A stretch of 22,226 nucleotides of DNA from an uncultured Pirellula sp. (GTDB taxonomy: Bacteria; Planctomycetota; Planctomycetia; Pirellulales; Pirellulaceae), in contig CAILTZ010000776.1 of assembly GCA_903837255.1 (NCBI GenBank), positions 1-22,226 of the forward strand. The letters are read 5' to 3'. The notes below the pieces were generated by a model. The model worked only from the letters and a program-made list of their open reading frames with translations. It was not told the DNA's origin and did not search any database. The position numbers and the translations under genes were made by a program. Below are positions 14,611-22,226 of this stretch, piece after piece (the stretch's first letter is position 1; the number at the start of each line of letters is the position of its first letter).

Positions 14611-14850
14611 CAATCTCTTCCGGTGGAGGGCTGGTGAACACGCACCGAGCGTATTTGGCATGGTTTTAATGATGTGTTTGAACCAATCGCGATCGCTGGC
14701 GGCATGTATCGAGCAGGCCGACACAAAAGTTCCTGAGGAGCCTATTTTTGGACCCAACACACCAATCCGGTCGGCCGCAAGTTATATTGGATCTCCACCA
14801 ACTGGTACTTGTCCGATCTTGAACCCCATTGCCCCTGTGCTCGGCGAATC

Positions 14851-16233
14851 ATGAAAAACAAATCATTGCACCGAAGAAGCTTCCTGCAGGCTGCCTCCTC
14901 AGCCGCTGCCTGCGCGTCGATCGCCAATCGTAACGGCCGAGCCCAGGGTTTCTACCAAGCCAACGATCGGCCTAGAGTCGCAGCCATCGGGACAGGAAGC
15001 CGCTGGTGCCAAAAAGCAACCGGACTCCAAGGACCCTACGGCTCGGCACCCGACTTCAAAAAATTTGGAGATTACGTGACTCTCTGCGACGCAGATCGCA
15101 GCCGCACTGAACTAGCCGCAGCACTCGTCAAGGAATGGACCGGATTTCAACCCTCGACCCCGAGTGACTATCGAGCCATCCTCGATGACCCCAAAGTCGA
15201 CATCGTTCATATCTCGACCCCAGACCACTGGCACGCCAAACTGCTCATCGAATCGATGCTAGCCGGCAAAGATGTTTACTGCGAAAAACCGATGACCCTG
15301 ACGGTCCCCGAAGGCCGAGCGATCTGCGATGTGGCTAAAAAAACCGGTCGCATCGTCCAAATCGGTACCCAACAACGAAGCTCCAAGCAGTTCGTCGAAG
15401 CCGTCGCACTACTTCAAAACGGTAGAATCGGAAAAATCAAACGGGCTGTATGCCACATCGGTGGCGCTCCAAAGAGCCCCGAAATACCCATCGCTCAAGC
15501 CCCCAAGCACCTCGATTGGAATCTCTGGCAAGGACCTGCGGCAGAGGCTCCGTTTCGATTCCTAGCAAGCGACAACGGAGAGACCAAGAGCTGGTCTCGC
15601 TGCCACTACGAATTCCGCTGGTGGTACGAATACTCCGGGGGCAAACTCACCGACTGGGGCGCTCATCACGTCGATATCGCTACCTGGGGGATGGGCCTGA
15701 CCGATACCGGACCAGTCGAAATCATTCCCGAAATGGTTAAACACCCCGTCGAATTCCAAGATGGATATCCGACCGACCCGTCGCGATACAACACCGCCAC
15801 GGAATTCCTCCTCCGAGCCAAGTTCGCCGACGGAGCAGAAATCGAGATCCGTCACGATGGCGATAACGGCATCATGTTCGAGGGGACCGAAGGTCGACTC
15901 TTTGTCAATCGAGGACGTATCGCAGGCAAACCCGTCGATGACCTCAAAGACAACCCTCTTCCAGGCGGTGCTCTCGAAGCCGCTTACAAGAATCGTCCAC
16001 TGGTGGACCACTTCCAAAACTTCTTCGAGGCCGCCCGCGATCGCGTCGAACCAATCTCCGACGTGCACAGCCACCATCGGGCTCTGTCGACCTGCCACCT
16101 GGCTGGGATCGCTGCTCGGCTCAACCGCAAGATCGCTTGGGATCCGAAGTCCGAGACGATCCAAGGGGACCCCCAAGCCCAAAAACTACTTGCCAGAGAA
16201 CCCCGCAAAGGCTTTGAAACCCAATTGGGCTAG
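14851..16233 (+). CDS. Tat-exported Gfo/Idh/MocA family oxidoreductase
   Basis: This 460-residue protein has a twin-arginine signal, LHRRSFLQAASSAAACA (6-22), so it is exported folded, presumably with its nicotinamide cofactor bound. The Rossmann start is RVAAIGTGSRW (42-52). Asp125-His126-Trp127-His128 follow in ISTPDHWH, EKP (145-147) is the family's catalytic-lysine motif, IGTQQRSS (171-178) follows, and GKLTDWGAHHVDIATWG (264-280) contains the substrate-pocket Asp and His. Planctomycetes carry many paralogues, thought to act on sugars or derived glycans; the substrate here is unknown. A TTG at 14809 would add 14 residues without the signal, so the ATG at 14851 was preferred, although no clear Shine-Dalgarno is present. 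No sugar-degradation genes are adjacent. Confidence 0.92.
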   Translation: MKNKSLHRRSFLQAASSAAACASIANRNGRAQGFYQANDRPRVAAIGTGSRWCQKATGLQGPYGSAPDFKKFGDYVTLCDADRSRTELAAALVKEWTGFQPSTPSDYRAILDDPKVDIVHISTPDHWHAKLLIESMLAGKDVYCEKPMTLTVPEGRAICDVAKKTGRIVQIGTQQRSSKQFVEAVALLQNGRIGKIKRAVCHIGGAPKSPEIPIAQAPKHLDWNLWQGPAAEAPFRFLASDNGETKSWSRCHYEFRWWYEYSGGKLTDWGAHHVDIATWGMGLTDTGPVEIIPEMVKHPVEFQDGYPTDPSRYNTATEFLLRAKFADGAEIEIRHDGDNGIMFEGTEGRLFVNRGRIAGKPVDDLKDNPLPGGALEAAYKNRPLVDHFQNFFEAARDRVEPISDVHSHHRALSTCHLAGIAARLNRKIAWDPKSETIQGDPQAQKLLAREPRKGFETQLG

Positions 16234-16346
16234 GAGATGACATCGGTCCTCAAGGCTTTGCGCCAATGCCAGAGCTGTTGGGTTCGAAAACATTGGCTCG
16301 TGCCTGTTTTTCCCAACTTGGTTCTCCTGTTTTGCTTCTTGGGGTT

Positions 16347-16374
16347 TGGCTGGACCCGGATTTCGACCATAATC
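16347..16374 (+). promoter_or_regulatory. Candidate promoter for the DUF3500-mgtE run
   Basis: TTGGCT (16347-16352), 16 bases, CATAAT (16369-16374): four and five matches to the sigma70 boxes. Transcription would begin near 16382, about 55 bases before the ATG at 16438. No other good promoter lies in the 204-base gap after the oxidoreductase gene. Confidence 0.35.
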
Positions 16375-16437
16375 CTATGGTCTGGCCCGTTGATTGTTTC
16401 TCGTTTCTAACCCACCCACCCGCGCGAGTATCCCCTC

Positions 16438-17595
16438 ATGGCCTCTAGCATCCCCGCCAACTCCGACCACTCGAACTCACACCCCGCAAACCCATCGGGT
16501 CGAACCAATCGATCCCGTCGCGAATTCCTCATCCGATCGGCGGCAGCCTGCGCGGCTGGCTCGAGCCTCGTGCAGCTTTCCTCCCAAGCTCTCTGGGCAA
16601 CGCATCCGGTGCTGGCTGCCCGAGAGACCGCCCAAGGCTTCTTGGCAAGCCTCTCCAAGGACCAGCGCTCGATAGCCCAAATCGATTACAAAGACAAGAA
16701 GCGATCCGAATGGCACTTTATCCCGATGGAGACCCGCAAGGGGTTGCCACTGCGCGAGATGAGCGATTCGCAGCGCACCGCTGCCATGGGGCTCATGGCC
16801 GCCATCCTCAGCGAGTCGGGCTTCCGACGAGCCGTGGACATCATGGCCTACGAAGCCATCCTCCTGGAGCTCGAAGGTCCCTCGCAAGCCAAACGCCGCG
16901 ACTACAAGAAGTTCTATTTCGCTGTCTACGGTAACCCCGAACCGAATTCCGATTGGGGCGTGAGTGTCGAAGGCCACCACCTGTCGATCAATATGACTTA
17001 CCAAGGTGACCGGATCGTCGATTCGACCCCTCAATTCTTCGGCGTCAATCCCGCCCGTTTGCTCCGTGACTTTGAAACACCCGATCCTCTTCAAAGCGAT
17101 TCGAAAACCAAGTACACCTCAGGGACCCGCTTGCTCTTGCCCGAGGAACAAGCCTCCTACCAATTGCTCAATAGCTTGAGCAAAGAACAGCAAGCCACAG
17201 CGATCTTTGAAAGCGAGTCCCCAGCCGACATCCAGTGGGCCGGCGAACCACAACCCAAGAACGACAAGCCAGTCGGGATCCAAGCAAGCAGTTTGCAAGC
17301 CGAGCAAAAGGGCAAGCTCAAGGCGATCCTCGAAGCCTATTTCTCGACGATGCCACAAGCGGTTGCTACCGAGCGTTGGCAGATTGTCGACAAGTCTGGG
17401 ATGGATCAAATCCACTTTGGATGGGCTGGTGGCACAGATCCAAAAGACCAGCACTTCATCCGCCTCCAAGGCCCGACATTCATCGCCGAGCTGTGCAACT
17501 ATCAAACCGATCCGCAGGGAACTCAGGCCAACCACATCCACTCGGTTTGGCGCGATTTGGGTGGAGATTTCAACCTCCCGATCGCATCGAACTAG
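16438..17595 (+). CDS. Tat-exported DUF3500 protein
   Basis: This 385-residue protein has a twin-arginine signal, RSRREFLIRSAAACAAGSS (25-43), after a polar N-region. The mature part matches my recollection of the DUF3500 family: an early LSKDQRSIAQIDY, RSEWHFIPMETRKGLPLREM, then DYKKFYFAVYGNP, WGVSVEGHHLSINMTY, FFGVNPA, and near the end FGWAGG, HFIRLQGPTFIAELCNYQ and NHIHSVWRDLGGDF. The repeated His pairs (GHHLS, NHIH) and the LRLQGP-like strand suggest a ligand- or metal-binding site. The activity of the family is, as far as I know, undetermined. It starts the compact plus-strand run; mgtE follows 6 bases after its stop. No Shine-Dalgarno is visible at the ATG. Confidence 0.85.
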   Translation: MASSIPANSDHSNSHPANPSGRTNRSRREFLIRSAAACAAGSSLVQLSSQALWATHPVLAARETAQGFLASLSKDQRSIAQIDYKDKKRSEWHFIPMETRKGLPLREMSDSQRTAAMGLMAAILSESGFRRAVDIMAYEAILLELEGPSQAKRRDYKKFYFAVYGNPEPNSDWGVSVEGHHLSINMTYQGDRIVDSTPQFFGVNPARLLRDFETPDPLQSDSKTKYTSGTRLLLPEEQASYQLLNSLSKEQQATAIFESESPADIQWAGEPQPKNDKPVGIQASSLQAEQKGKLKAILEAYFSTMPQAVATERWQIVDKSGMDQIHFGWAGGTDPKDQHFIRLQGPTFIAELCNYQTDPQGTQANHIHSVWRDLGGDFNLPIASN

Positions 17596-17601
17596 CGCCC
17601 G

Positions 17602-18948
17602 ATGAACACACTGTTTCTTCCTGAACTCCGAGAGATGCTCGCCGAGGATCGCACCGACGAACTCCGCGATTTCTGCACTGCGCTCCACCCGGCGCGAACC
17701 GCAGAGTTCATGGAAGGACTCGACAACGAAGAAACCTGGCGCGTTCTCCAGCACGCTCAGCCATCCCGGCAGTCCGAGGTCTTCCAATACTTCGATGCCG
17801 ATCGCCAAGTCGAGCTGATCGCTTCTCAAGACGAAAAGCAGATCGCGGTCCTGGTCACCCAACTACCGGCCGACGATGCAGTCGACTTGCTACGCAAAGT
17901 TTCCGACGAGCGGGTCGATGCGATCCTGGCGTTGGTTCCAGCCCCGGATCGTCGCAACATTCGACGCTTGCAAACGTTCCCAGAGGGGACCGCCGGGGCG
18001 ATGATGACCACCGAGGTGGCGTGTTTGTCCGAAACCCTAACGGTACGACAAGCCCTCGATGAACTCAGCCGACAAGCCGAACGGCTCGAGACGATCTATT
18101 ACATCTACGTGGTCGATGACACCAACCATCTCCGAGGCGTCGTCAGCGGGCGGTTGCTGATATCCTCGATCGGTAGGCCCGAAACACCCTTGGCCGACCT
18201 GATGAAACGCGACGTCGTGGCCGTGAAGGTCCATGACGATCAGGAGCAAGTCGCCCAGAAGGTGGCTTTCTACAATATCCTGGCTGTACCGGTGGTCGAT
18301 GATTCCAATCACATGATGGGGATCATCACCCACGACGACGTGATCGATGTGATGCGAGAAGAGGCCGCCGAGGACGTCCAGCGAATTGTCGCCGTCGAGC
18401 CCCTGAGCGACTCGTATCTTCGTACGCCGGTGCTAGTCCTCTCCTGGAAACGGGGTTTTTGGCTGATGATTCTCTTTTTTGCAGCCCTTTCGACCGCCTT
18501 TGCGCTGAAGATGTACCAATCGTGGCTCGATACGTATGCTTGGTTGGTCCTGTTTATTCCGCTGATCATCAGCAGCGGTGGAAACTCCGGCAGCCAAAGC
18601 TCGACGCTGATCATCTCGGCACTTGCCACCAAGGACATCGAGTTGAGCGATTGGGGGCTGATCGTTCGCCGCGAGATCATCATGGGGTTGCTGCTCGGTG
18701 GGATCATGGGCACGATGGGTTTTCTGTGCGCTCTTATTCTGGCCCCCACGATGATGCAAGCTCTGATCATTCCGATCACCATTCTGTGCGTCGTACTGTG
18801 TGGTACATGCATGGGAAGCGTCCTGCCGCTGATCTTCAAACGCATGGGGCTCGATCCGGCCATGATGAGCAACCAGTTCGTCGCCGGTTTGAGCGACCTG
18901 CTCGGGATCCTGATTTACGTCAACGTCGCATTGCTTTTCTTGAGCTGA
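17602..18948 (+). CDS. mgtE: Magnesium transporter MgtE
   Basis: This 448-residue protein has the full MgtE layout. A superhelical N domain (about 25-130) is followed by a CBS pair (about 137-255; MTTEVACLSETLTV and ITHDDVIDVM mark its ends), a connecting helix and five membrane segments (about 285-447). The pore signatures are PLIISSGGNSGSQSS (320-334) and DPAMMSNQFVAGLSDLLGI, with Asp432, which corresponds to the pore Mg-binding Asp432 of Thermus MgtE. In that family Mg2+ binding to the N and CBS domains closes the pore, so regulation is expected at protein level. No magnesium riboswitch can fit in the 6-base gap upstream. Co-transcription with a DUF3500 gene before it and a DUF3748 gene 7 bases after it is likely; a functional link is not evident. 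Confidence 0.95.
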   Translation: MNTLFLPELREMLAEDRTDELRDFCTALHPARTAEFMEGLDNEETWRVLQHAQPSRQSEVFQYFDADRQVELIASQDEKQIAVLVTQLPADDAVDLLRKVSDERVDAILALVPAPDRRNIRRLQTFPEGTAGAMMTTEVACLSETLTVRQALDELSRQAERLETIYYIYVVDDTNHLRGVVSGRLLISSIGRPETPLADLMKRDVVAVKVHDDQEQVAQKVAFYNILAVPVVDDSNHMMGIITHDDVIDVMREEAAEDVQRIVAVEPLSDSYLRTPVLVLSWKRGFWLMILFFAALSTAFALKMYQSWLDTYAWLVLFIPLIISSGGNSGSQSSTLIISALATKDIELSDWGLIVRREIIMGLLLGGIMGTMGFLCALILAPTMMQALIIPITILCVVLCGTCMGSVLPLIFKRMGLDPAMMSNQFVAGLSDLLGILIYVNVALLFLS

Positions 18949-18955
18949 ATCCGCG

Positions 18956-20269
18956 ATGGCAGGAATCGAGGCGATTCTTCGGCAACGAACGCATGGCAAC
19001 TACGGCCATTTTTTGAACCACCGCCAAGCACTCTCGCACTGCGGCAGATTCCTCTACTACGACACGCGAAACGCTGATCCTGACATTGCTCAAACGACGC
19101 GGATCGAATCGCTGGATTTATCGGACGATGCTCTACGCGTGATCTACGACTCCCAAAGCCAATCGGTCTATGGACCAGGCGTCGGTGCGGTGGTGTGCCA
19201 TCCACTTCGCTCCACGGTCTTGTTCATCCATGGGCTGACAAACTGCGATGAGAACCGACGGTATTCGATGACGCGGCGTTTTGGCGCTTGGACAAGTTTC
19301 GATCCGGAACATCCGATGGCCAGCATCGCGTCGCTGGAATCTCGAAGCTTGCAGCCTGTACTCCCCTGGGGCACCCTCGGGGGCGGTACTCACGCCCATA
19401 GTTTTTCTTCCGATGGACGCTGGGTCAGCTTCACCTACAACGATGCTCTTGCTCCCGAGCGTCGCAGCGTGGGCCTTGCGATCGTTGATGACTGGGAGTC
19501 ACGATGCTCCGCGGATGCACCAGCCGCATCGACCCGGTTTGAAGAGGAGTTCCAAGGAACAGGCTGGGCAGCGTTGGCCTTGGTTCCCCAAGACCCGATC
19601 GAATCGGCTCGCGAAGAATGCTGGGTCCCGAACCAAACAGGAGCCGATGCAGTTCCCAAAATCGCATGGATCGCTCGATTGAAAACTGGACTTGTCGAAC
19701 ATCCGACAATCGACGAGATCTTTTTGGCACAGTTTCCCAAGCATGCATGGCGATGGCCAAGCCTGAGCCGGGGCCAATTTCAGTCATCGTCGAATTCGCA
19801 CGGATCCGCCGCTTGGCGGTTGCAAGCTCCTGAGGGGATCCGAGTGCAACGCCTGACGAACACCGAGTCGGCCGTCCATCCTGGGGTCCAAGGCCCCCGG
19901 CATTGGCTCATGGCCTCGGATTGCGGACGCTGGATCTATACCTTGATGAAGGACCCCTCGGGGGTTGTACGCGCAGTGAGCGTGTGTGTGCAGACCGGAC
20001 GGTGCGAGTTCATTTCGAACAACCAAGAGTCCATCACCCATCCTCCGGCGATCGACGGAAAAACAAATCGGATGAGTTATTTGGTCGGAAAGCGTTTGAC
20101 GATCCTGGACCTCCAAAGCGGTCGAGAGTCGCAGGTGGCTTGGGAATCCCAAGCCTTTGACGAGATGGTAGGGCCCGTTCAGTTCCTCAAGGATTCGCAG
20201 GGAATCTTTTGGAACGCCCGGCCCAGCGGCTCGCCCTGGCTCCAGATCTGGACAGCCACTCTACAATGA
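18956..20269 (+). CDS. DUF3748 (YidR-type) protein, probable beta-propeller
   Basis: This 437-residue protein resembles E. coli YidR (DUF3748) in length and in conserved blocks: FLNHRQALSHCGRFLYYDTRN (19-39), GPGVGAVVCHP (73-83), LFIHGLTNCDENRRYSMTRRFG (89-110), and LPWGTLGGGTHAHSFSSDGRWVSFTYND (136-163). The recurring S-x-D-G-R-W and DCGRWIY patterns look like WD/TolB-type propeller blades. No signal peptide is visible, so it is probably cytoplasmic. The function of the family is unknown. It starts 7 bases after the mgtE stop. Its TGA (20267-20269) overlaps an ATG at 20266 that could start the VWA gene, which suggests tight linkage. Confidence 0.8.
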   Translation: MAGIEAILRQRTHGNYGHFLNHRQALSHCGRFLYYDTRNADPDIAQTTRIESLDLSDDALRVIYDSQSQSVYGPGVGAVVCHPLRSTVLFIHGLTNCDENRRYSMTRRFGAWTSFDPEHPMASIASLESRSLQPVLPWGTLGGGTHAHSFSSDGRWVSFTYNDALAPERRSVGLAIVDDWESRCSADAPAASTRFEEEFQGTGWAALALVPQDPIESAREECWVPNQTGADAVPKIAWIARLKTGLVEHPTIDEIFLAQFPKHAWRWPSLSRGQFQSSSNSHGSAAWRLQAPEGIRVQRLTNTESAVHPGVQGPRHWLMASDCGRWIYTLMKDPSGVVRAVSVCVQTGRCEFISNNQESITHPPAIDGKTNRMSYLVGKRLTILDLQSGRESQVAWESQAFDEMVGPVQFLKDSQGIFWNARPSGSPWLQIWTATLQ

Positions 20270-20290
20270 ACCGACGACTCGCCAGGCCGG

Positions 20291-20374
20291 CAATTCCAGA
20301 CCGGCAACTCCAGACCGGCAACTCCAGACCGGCAACTCCAGACCGGCAACTCCAGACCGGCAACTCCAGGCCGG
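20291..20374 (+). repeat. Six 14-bp tandem repeats at the 5' end of the VWA gene
   Basis: Six head-to-tail units of CAACTCCAGACCGG: the first has T at the fourth base and the last has G for A at the tenth; the middle four are identical. Partial units flank them (20284-20290 and 20375-20377). The unit is not a multiple of three. The array begins 21 bases after the DUF3748 stop and ends 17 bases before the VWA gene's ATG at 20392. Confidence 0.95.
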
Positions 20375-20391
20375 CAAATACCGAGGGACCT

Positions 20392-22098
20392 ATGCAAAAA
20401 CGAAGCGACATCGGCGGGATCATCCACGTCTACCAAAAATTCAACCCGATGGAGTTCCCCAGCCCGCTGGCAGAACCCAACGCCGATCTGGTCTCGAATG
20501 CCTTCGAGCATGCTCTTGCCTACGGCAGCTACCGCGAACTGACCGAAGAGGAACTCGCCAAAGCGATCGAGCTTGACCCGAGCCAAATCGCTGGGCTCGG
20601 CCCGAGCATCGATGCCCTCCGAGCGATGCTCTTGGAACGCAAACGCAAAATACTTGAAACCTATCAAGTCGACGGTCTGGACAAAAAAGCCTCCGATCAT
20701 TTCGAGAAGCTAGCCAAGAGAACCCGTCCGCCGGCCAAACTCAAAGGGCTCTACGATCGGGCCATCCGCCAATCGCAGATCTACCTGCTCGAGCAGATTT
20801 GGTACCAAGCCGACCGGAGCGATCCGGATTTCGCGCAAGGTGTCCTCAAGACCATGGAAGCCTTGGGCGAGCGTTACCAAATCGATGAGCTGATGAGCAA
20901 GTACACCTTCACCGGTCGCGAAAAAGTCGATATCCCAAAAGCCATCGAGATCAAGAAAGAGCTCGAACAGATCGATGAACTCCTCAAGCAGCTCGACGAG
21001 GCGGCCAAGACCGCGCAGATTGGGCTCATCGATATGGAAGCCCTCTCGCAGTTCGCTCAGCCCGGCGATTTAAACGCCCTGGAAGAGATCCGCGAGCAGA
21101 TCCGCAACACGGTTCGCGAAATGGCCGAACGCCAGGGGCTCGATCGAGACGAGTCGGGCTCGTTTCGCTTAACCCCTAAAGCCTACAAAACCTTTCAAGC
21201 GAAACTGCTCGAGCGAATATTCGCAGATTTGGAAGCCTCCCGCAGCGGGCGCCACGGCGGGAGGATCGTCGGCGATGGGAGCGTCGAACTGCCATCGACG
21301 AAGGCTTATGAGTTCGGTGACTCGATCGCCAATATGGACATCGTCCAATCCGTCACCAATGCGATGCTCAGACGGCCCGACGAACGCCCCGTTCGACTTC
21401 GCAGCGATGATATCGAGGTCTTCAAGACGCGAAACAGTCCCAAATGCGCGACCGTGGTCGTCATGGACATGAGCGGATCGATGCGCTACGACGGCCAGTA
21501 CATCAACGTCAAACGCATGGCCCTGGCCCTGCAGGGGCTCATCACCTCGGAGTACCCAGGGGATTTTTTGAGATTCATCGAGATGTTTTCGTTTGCCAAG
21601 TTGCGGCCAGCCGGTGAGATCATCGACCTGATGCCAAAACCGGTGACCATCCACAACCCGGTCGTGAGGCTCAAGGCCGATATGAGCGACCAGCGGATCA
21701 GCGAGGTCGATATCCCGCCGCACTTTACCAACATCCAACACGCCCTGCGCTTGGCAAGGCAAAACCTTTCGACCGTCGATACCCCCAACAAACAGATCAT
21801 CCTCATCACCGACGGGCTACCGACAGCCCACTTTGAAGAACAGATGCTCTTTCTGCTCTACCCGCCGGATCCCAAGACCGAGCAGCAGACGATGCGGGAG
21901 GCGATCCAATGCGGTCGAGAGGGAATCACCATCAATTTGTTTTTGGTCCCAAGCTGGTCGCAGTCCGAGGAAGATATTCGGTTTGCCCACCGCATGGCCG
22001 AGCAGACCAAGGGTCGGGTCTTCTTTACCAGCGGCAACAACCTCGATCGATTCGTCCTTTGGGACTACGTCAATCGCAAGCGGGAGATCCTCGGCTAG
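20392..22098 (+). CDS. VWA-domain (MIDAS) protein
   Basis: This 568-residue protein has a long helical, charged N-terminal half (coiled-coil-like near 185-250) and a C-terminal von Willebrand A domain (about 350-550). The metal site is Asp359-x-Ser361-x-Ser363 in VVVMDMSGSMRYDG, with a downstream Thr446 and Asp474 in ILITDGLP as likely further ligands. Such cytoplasmic proteins often work with MoxR- or Mg-chelatase-type AAA ATPases, but none lies inside the window. The frame is open to 20209. An ATG at 20266, overlapping the previous stop, would add 42 residues encoded by the 14-bp repeats. The ATG at 20392 was preferred because GAGGGA (20383-20388) precedes it and the folded sequence (RSDIGGIIHVYQKFNPMEFP) begins there. 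Confidence 0.82.
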   Translation: MQKRSDIGGIIHVYQKFNPMEFPSPLAEPNADLVSNAFEHALAYGSYRELTEEELAKAIELDPSQIAGLGPSIDALRAMLLERKRKILETYQVDGLDKKASDHFEKLAKRTRPPAKLKGLYDRAIRQSQIYLLEQIWYQADRSDPDFAQGVLKTMEALGERYQIDELMSKYTFTGREKVDIPKAIEIKKELEQIDELLKQLDEAAKTAQIGLIDMEALSQFAQPGDLNALEEIREQIRNTVREMAERQGLDRDESGSFRLTPKAYKTFQAKLLERIFADLEASRSGRHGGRIVGDGSVELPSTKAYEFGDSIANMDIVQSVTNAMLRRPDERPVRLRSDDIEVFKTRNSPKCATVVVMDMSGSMRYDGQYINVKRMALALQGLITSEYPGDFLRFIEMFSFAKLRPAGEIIDLMPKPVTIHNPVVRLKADMSDQRISEVDIPPHFTNIQHALRLARQNLSTVDTPNKQIILITDGLPTAHFEEQMLFLLYPPDPKTEQQTMREAIQCGREGITINLFLVPSWSQSEEDIRFAHRMAEQTKGRVFFTSGNNLDRFVLWDYVNRKREILG

Positions 22099-22226
22099 AA
22101 ATCGTCGCAAACCAAGCAGCCTACCCCGCGAAAAAATCCTGAATCGCAATAAGCTTCTAGTAATTGAAAGAACCAAAGCGCCCTGGAGTCACTTAAATTA
22201 CGCCTAGGGAGGAGGATCCAACCCTA
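22099..22226. other. Non-coding tail of the window
   Basis: No terminator hairpin or gene is seen after the VWA gene. GGGAGGAGG at 22207-22215 is a strong Shine-Dalgarno-like run, so another plus-strand gene may start just beyond the window edge. Confidence 0.3.

Larger units (their letters stand above)
14387..14850. other. 464-base gap holding the right repeat copy and a REP-like element
   Basis: In order, this gap contains the A/T-rich tail after dinD, the right copy of the 38-bp repeat (14462-14499), an inverted repeat (14550-14610) and about 240 bases without a recognisable gene. TTG-started frames here lack ribosome-binding sites and family features. A TATATT at 14783-14788 has no -35 partner at a usual distance, so no promoter is called for the oxidoreductase gene that starts at 14851. 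Confidence 0.5.

Noticed and set aside
14597..14854. 85-codon frame before the oxidoreductase gene
   Set aside because: It begins inside the REP-like repeat, has no ribosome-binding site and shows no family features.
20291..20374. CRISPR array
   Set aside because: Units are 14 bases and directly adjacent with no spacers, so this is a simple tandem repeat.

Overview
The window looks like a chromosomal segment of a planctomycete, most likely Pirellulaceae-like. This is inferred from gene content, not from a marker gene: a Bacillus-type three-gene succinate dehydrogenase, a Tat-exported Gfo/Idh/MocA oxidoreductase, a Tat-exported DUF3500 protein, a bacterial AP2-domain protein, His-rich and coiled-coil envelope proteins, and few strong Shine-Dalgarno sites. 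No rRNA, tRNA or CRISPR array was seen.

Left part (1-8152). A truncated minus-strand gene for a membrane-anchored coiled-coil protein has a good sigma70-like promoter (653-682). Then follows a plus-strand run sdhC-sdhA-sdhB, a large FAD/Fe-S D-lactate dehydrogenase-like protein and a hotdog thioesterase. The last three genes are 6-9 bases apart. The cluster pairs two quinone-linked (or likely quinone-linked) dehydrogenases.

Middle part on the minus strand (8149-12108). This holds an AP2-domain protein whose stop codon overlaps the thioesterase stop, pabB, a His-rich lipoprotein and a secreted alpha/beta hydrolase. A 14-bp perfect hairpin followed by a T-run lies inside the first codons of pabB, at the place where a terminator of the lipoprotein gene would be expected.

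Possible insertion (13063-14499). The 3' end of a histone-deacetylase-family gene is duplicated as a 38-bp direct repeat with one synonymous mismatch. The copies flank about 1.36 kb that carries a dinD-like gene and no recombinase. This resembles an att-flanked insertion into a gene end and is the most interesting structure here. A REP-like inverted repeat sits just to its right.

Right part (14851-22098). A Tat-exported Gfo/Idh/MocA oxidoreductase is followed by a compact run: DUF3500 protein, MgtE magnesium transporter, DUF3748 (YidR-type) protein and a VWA (MIDAS) protein. A 14-bp tandem repeat lies exactly at the 5' end of the VWA gene and makes its start codon ambiguous.
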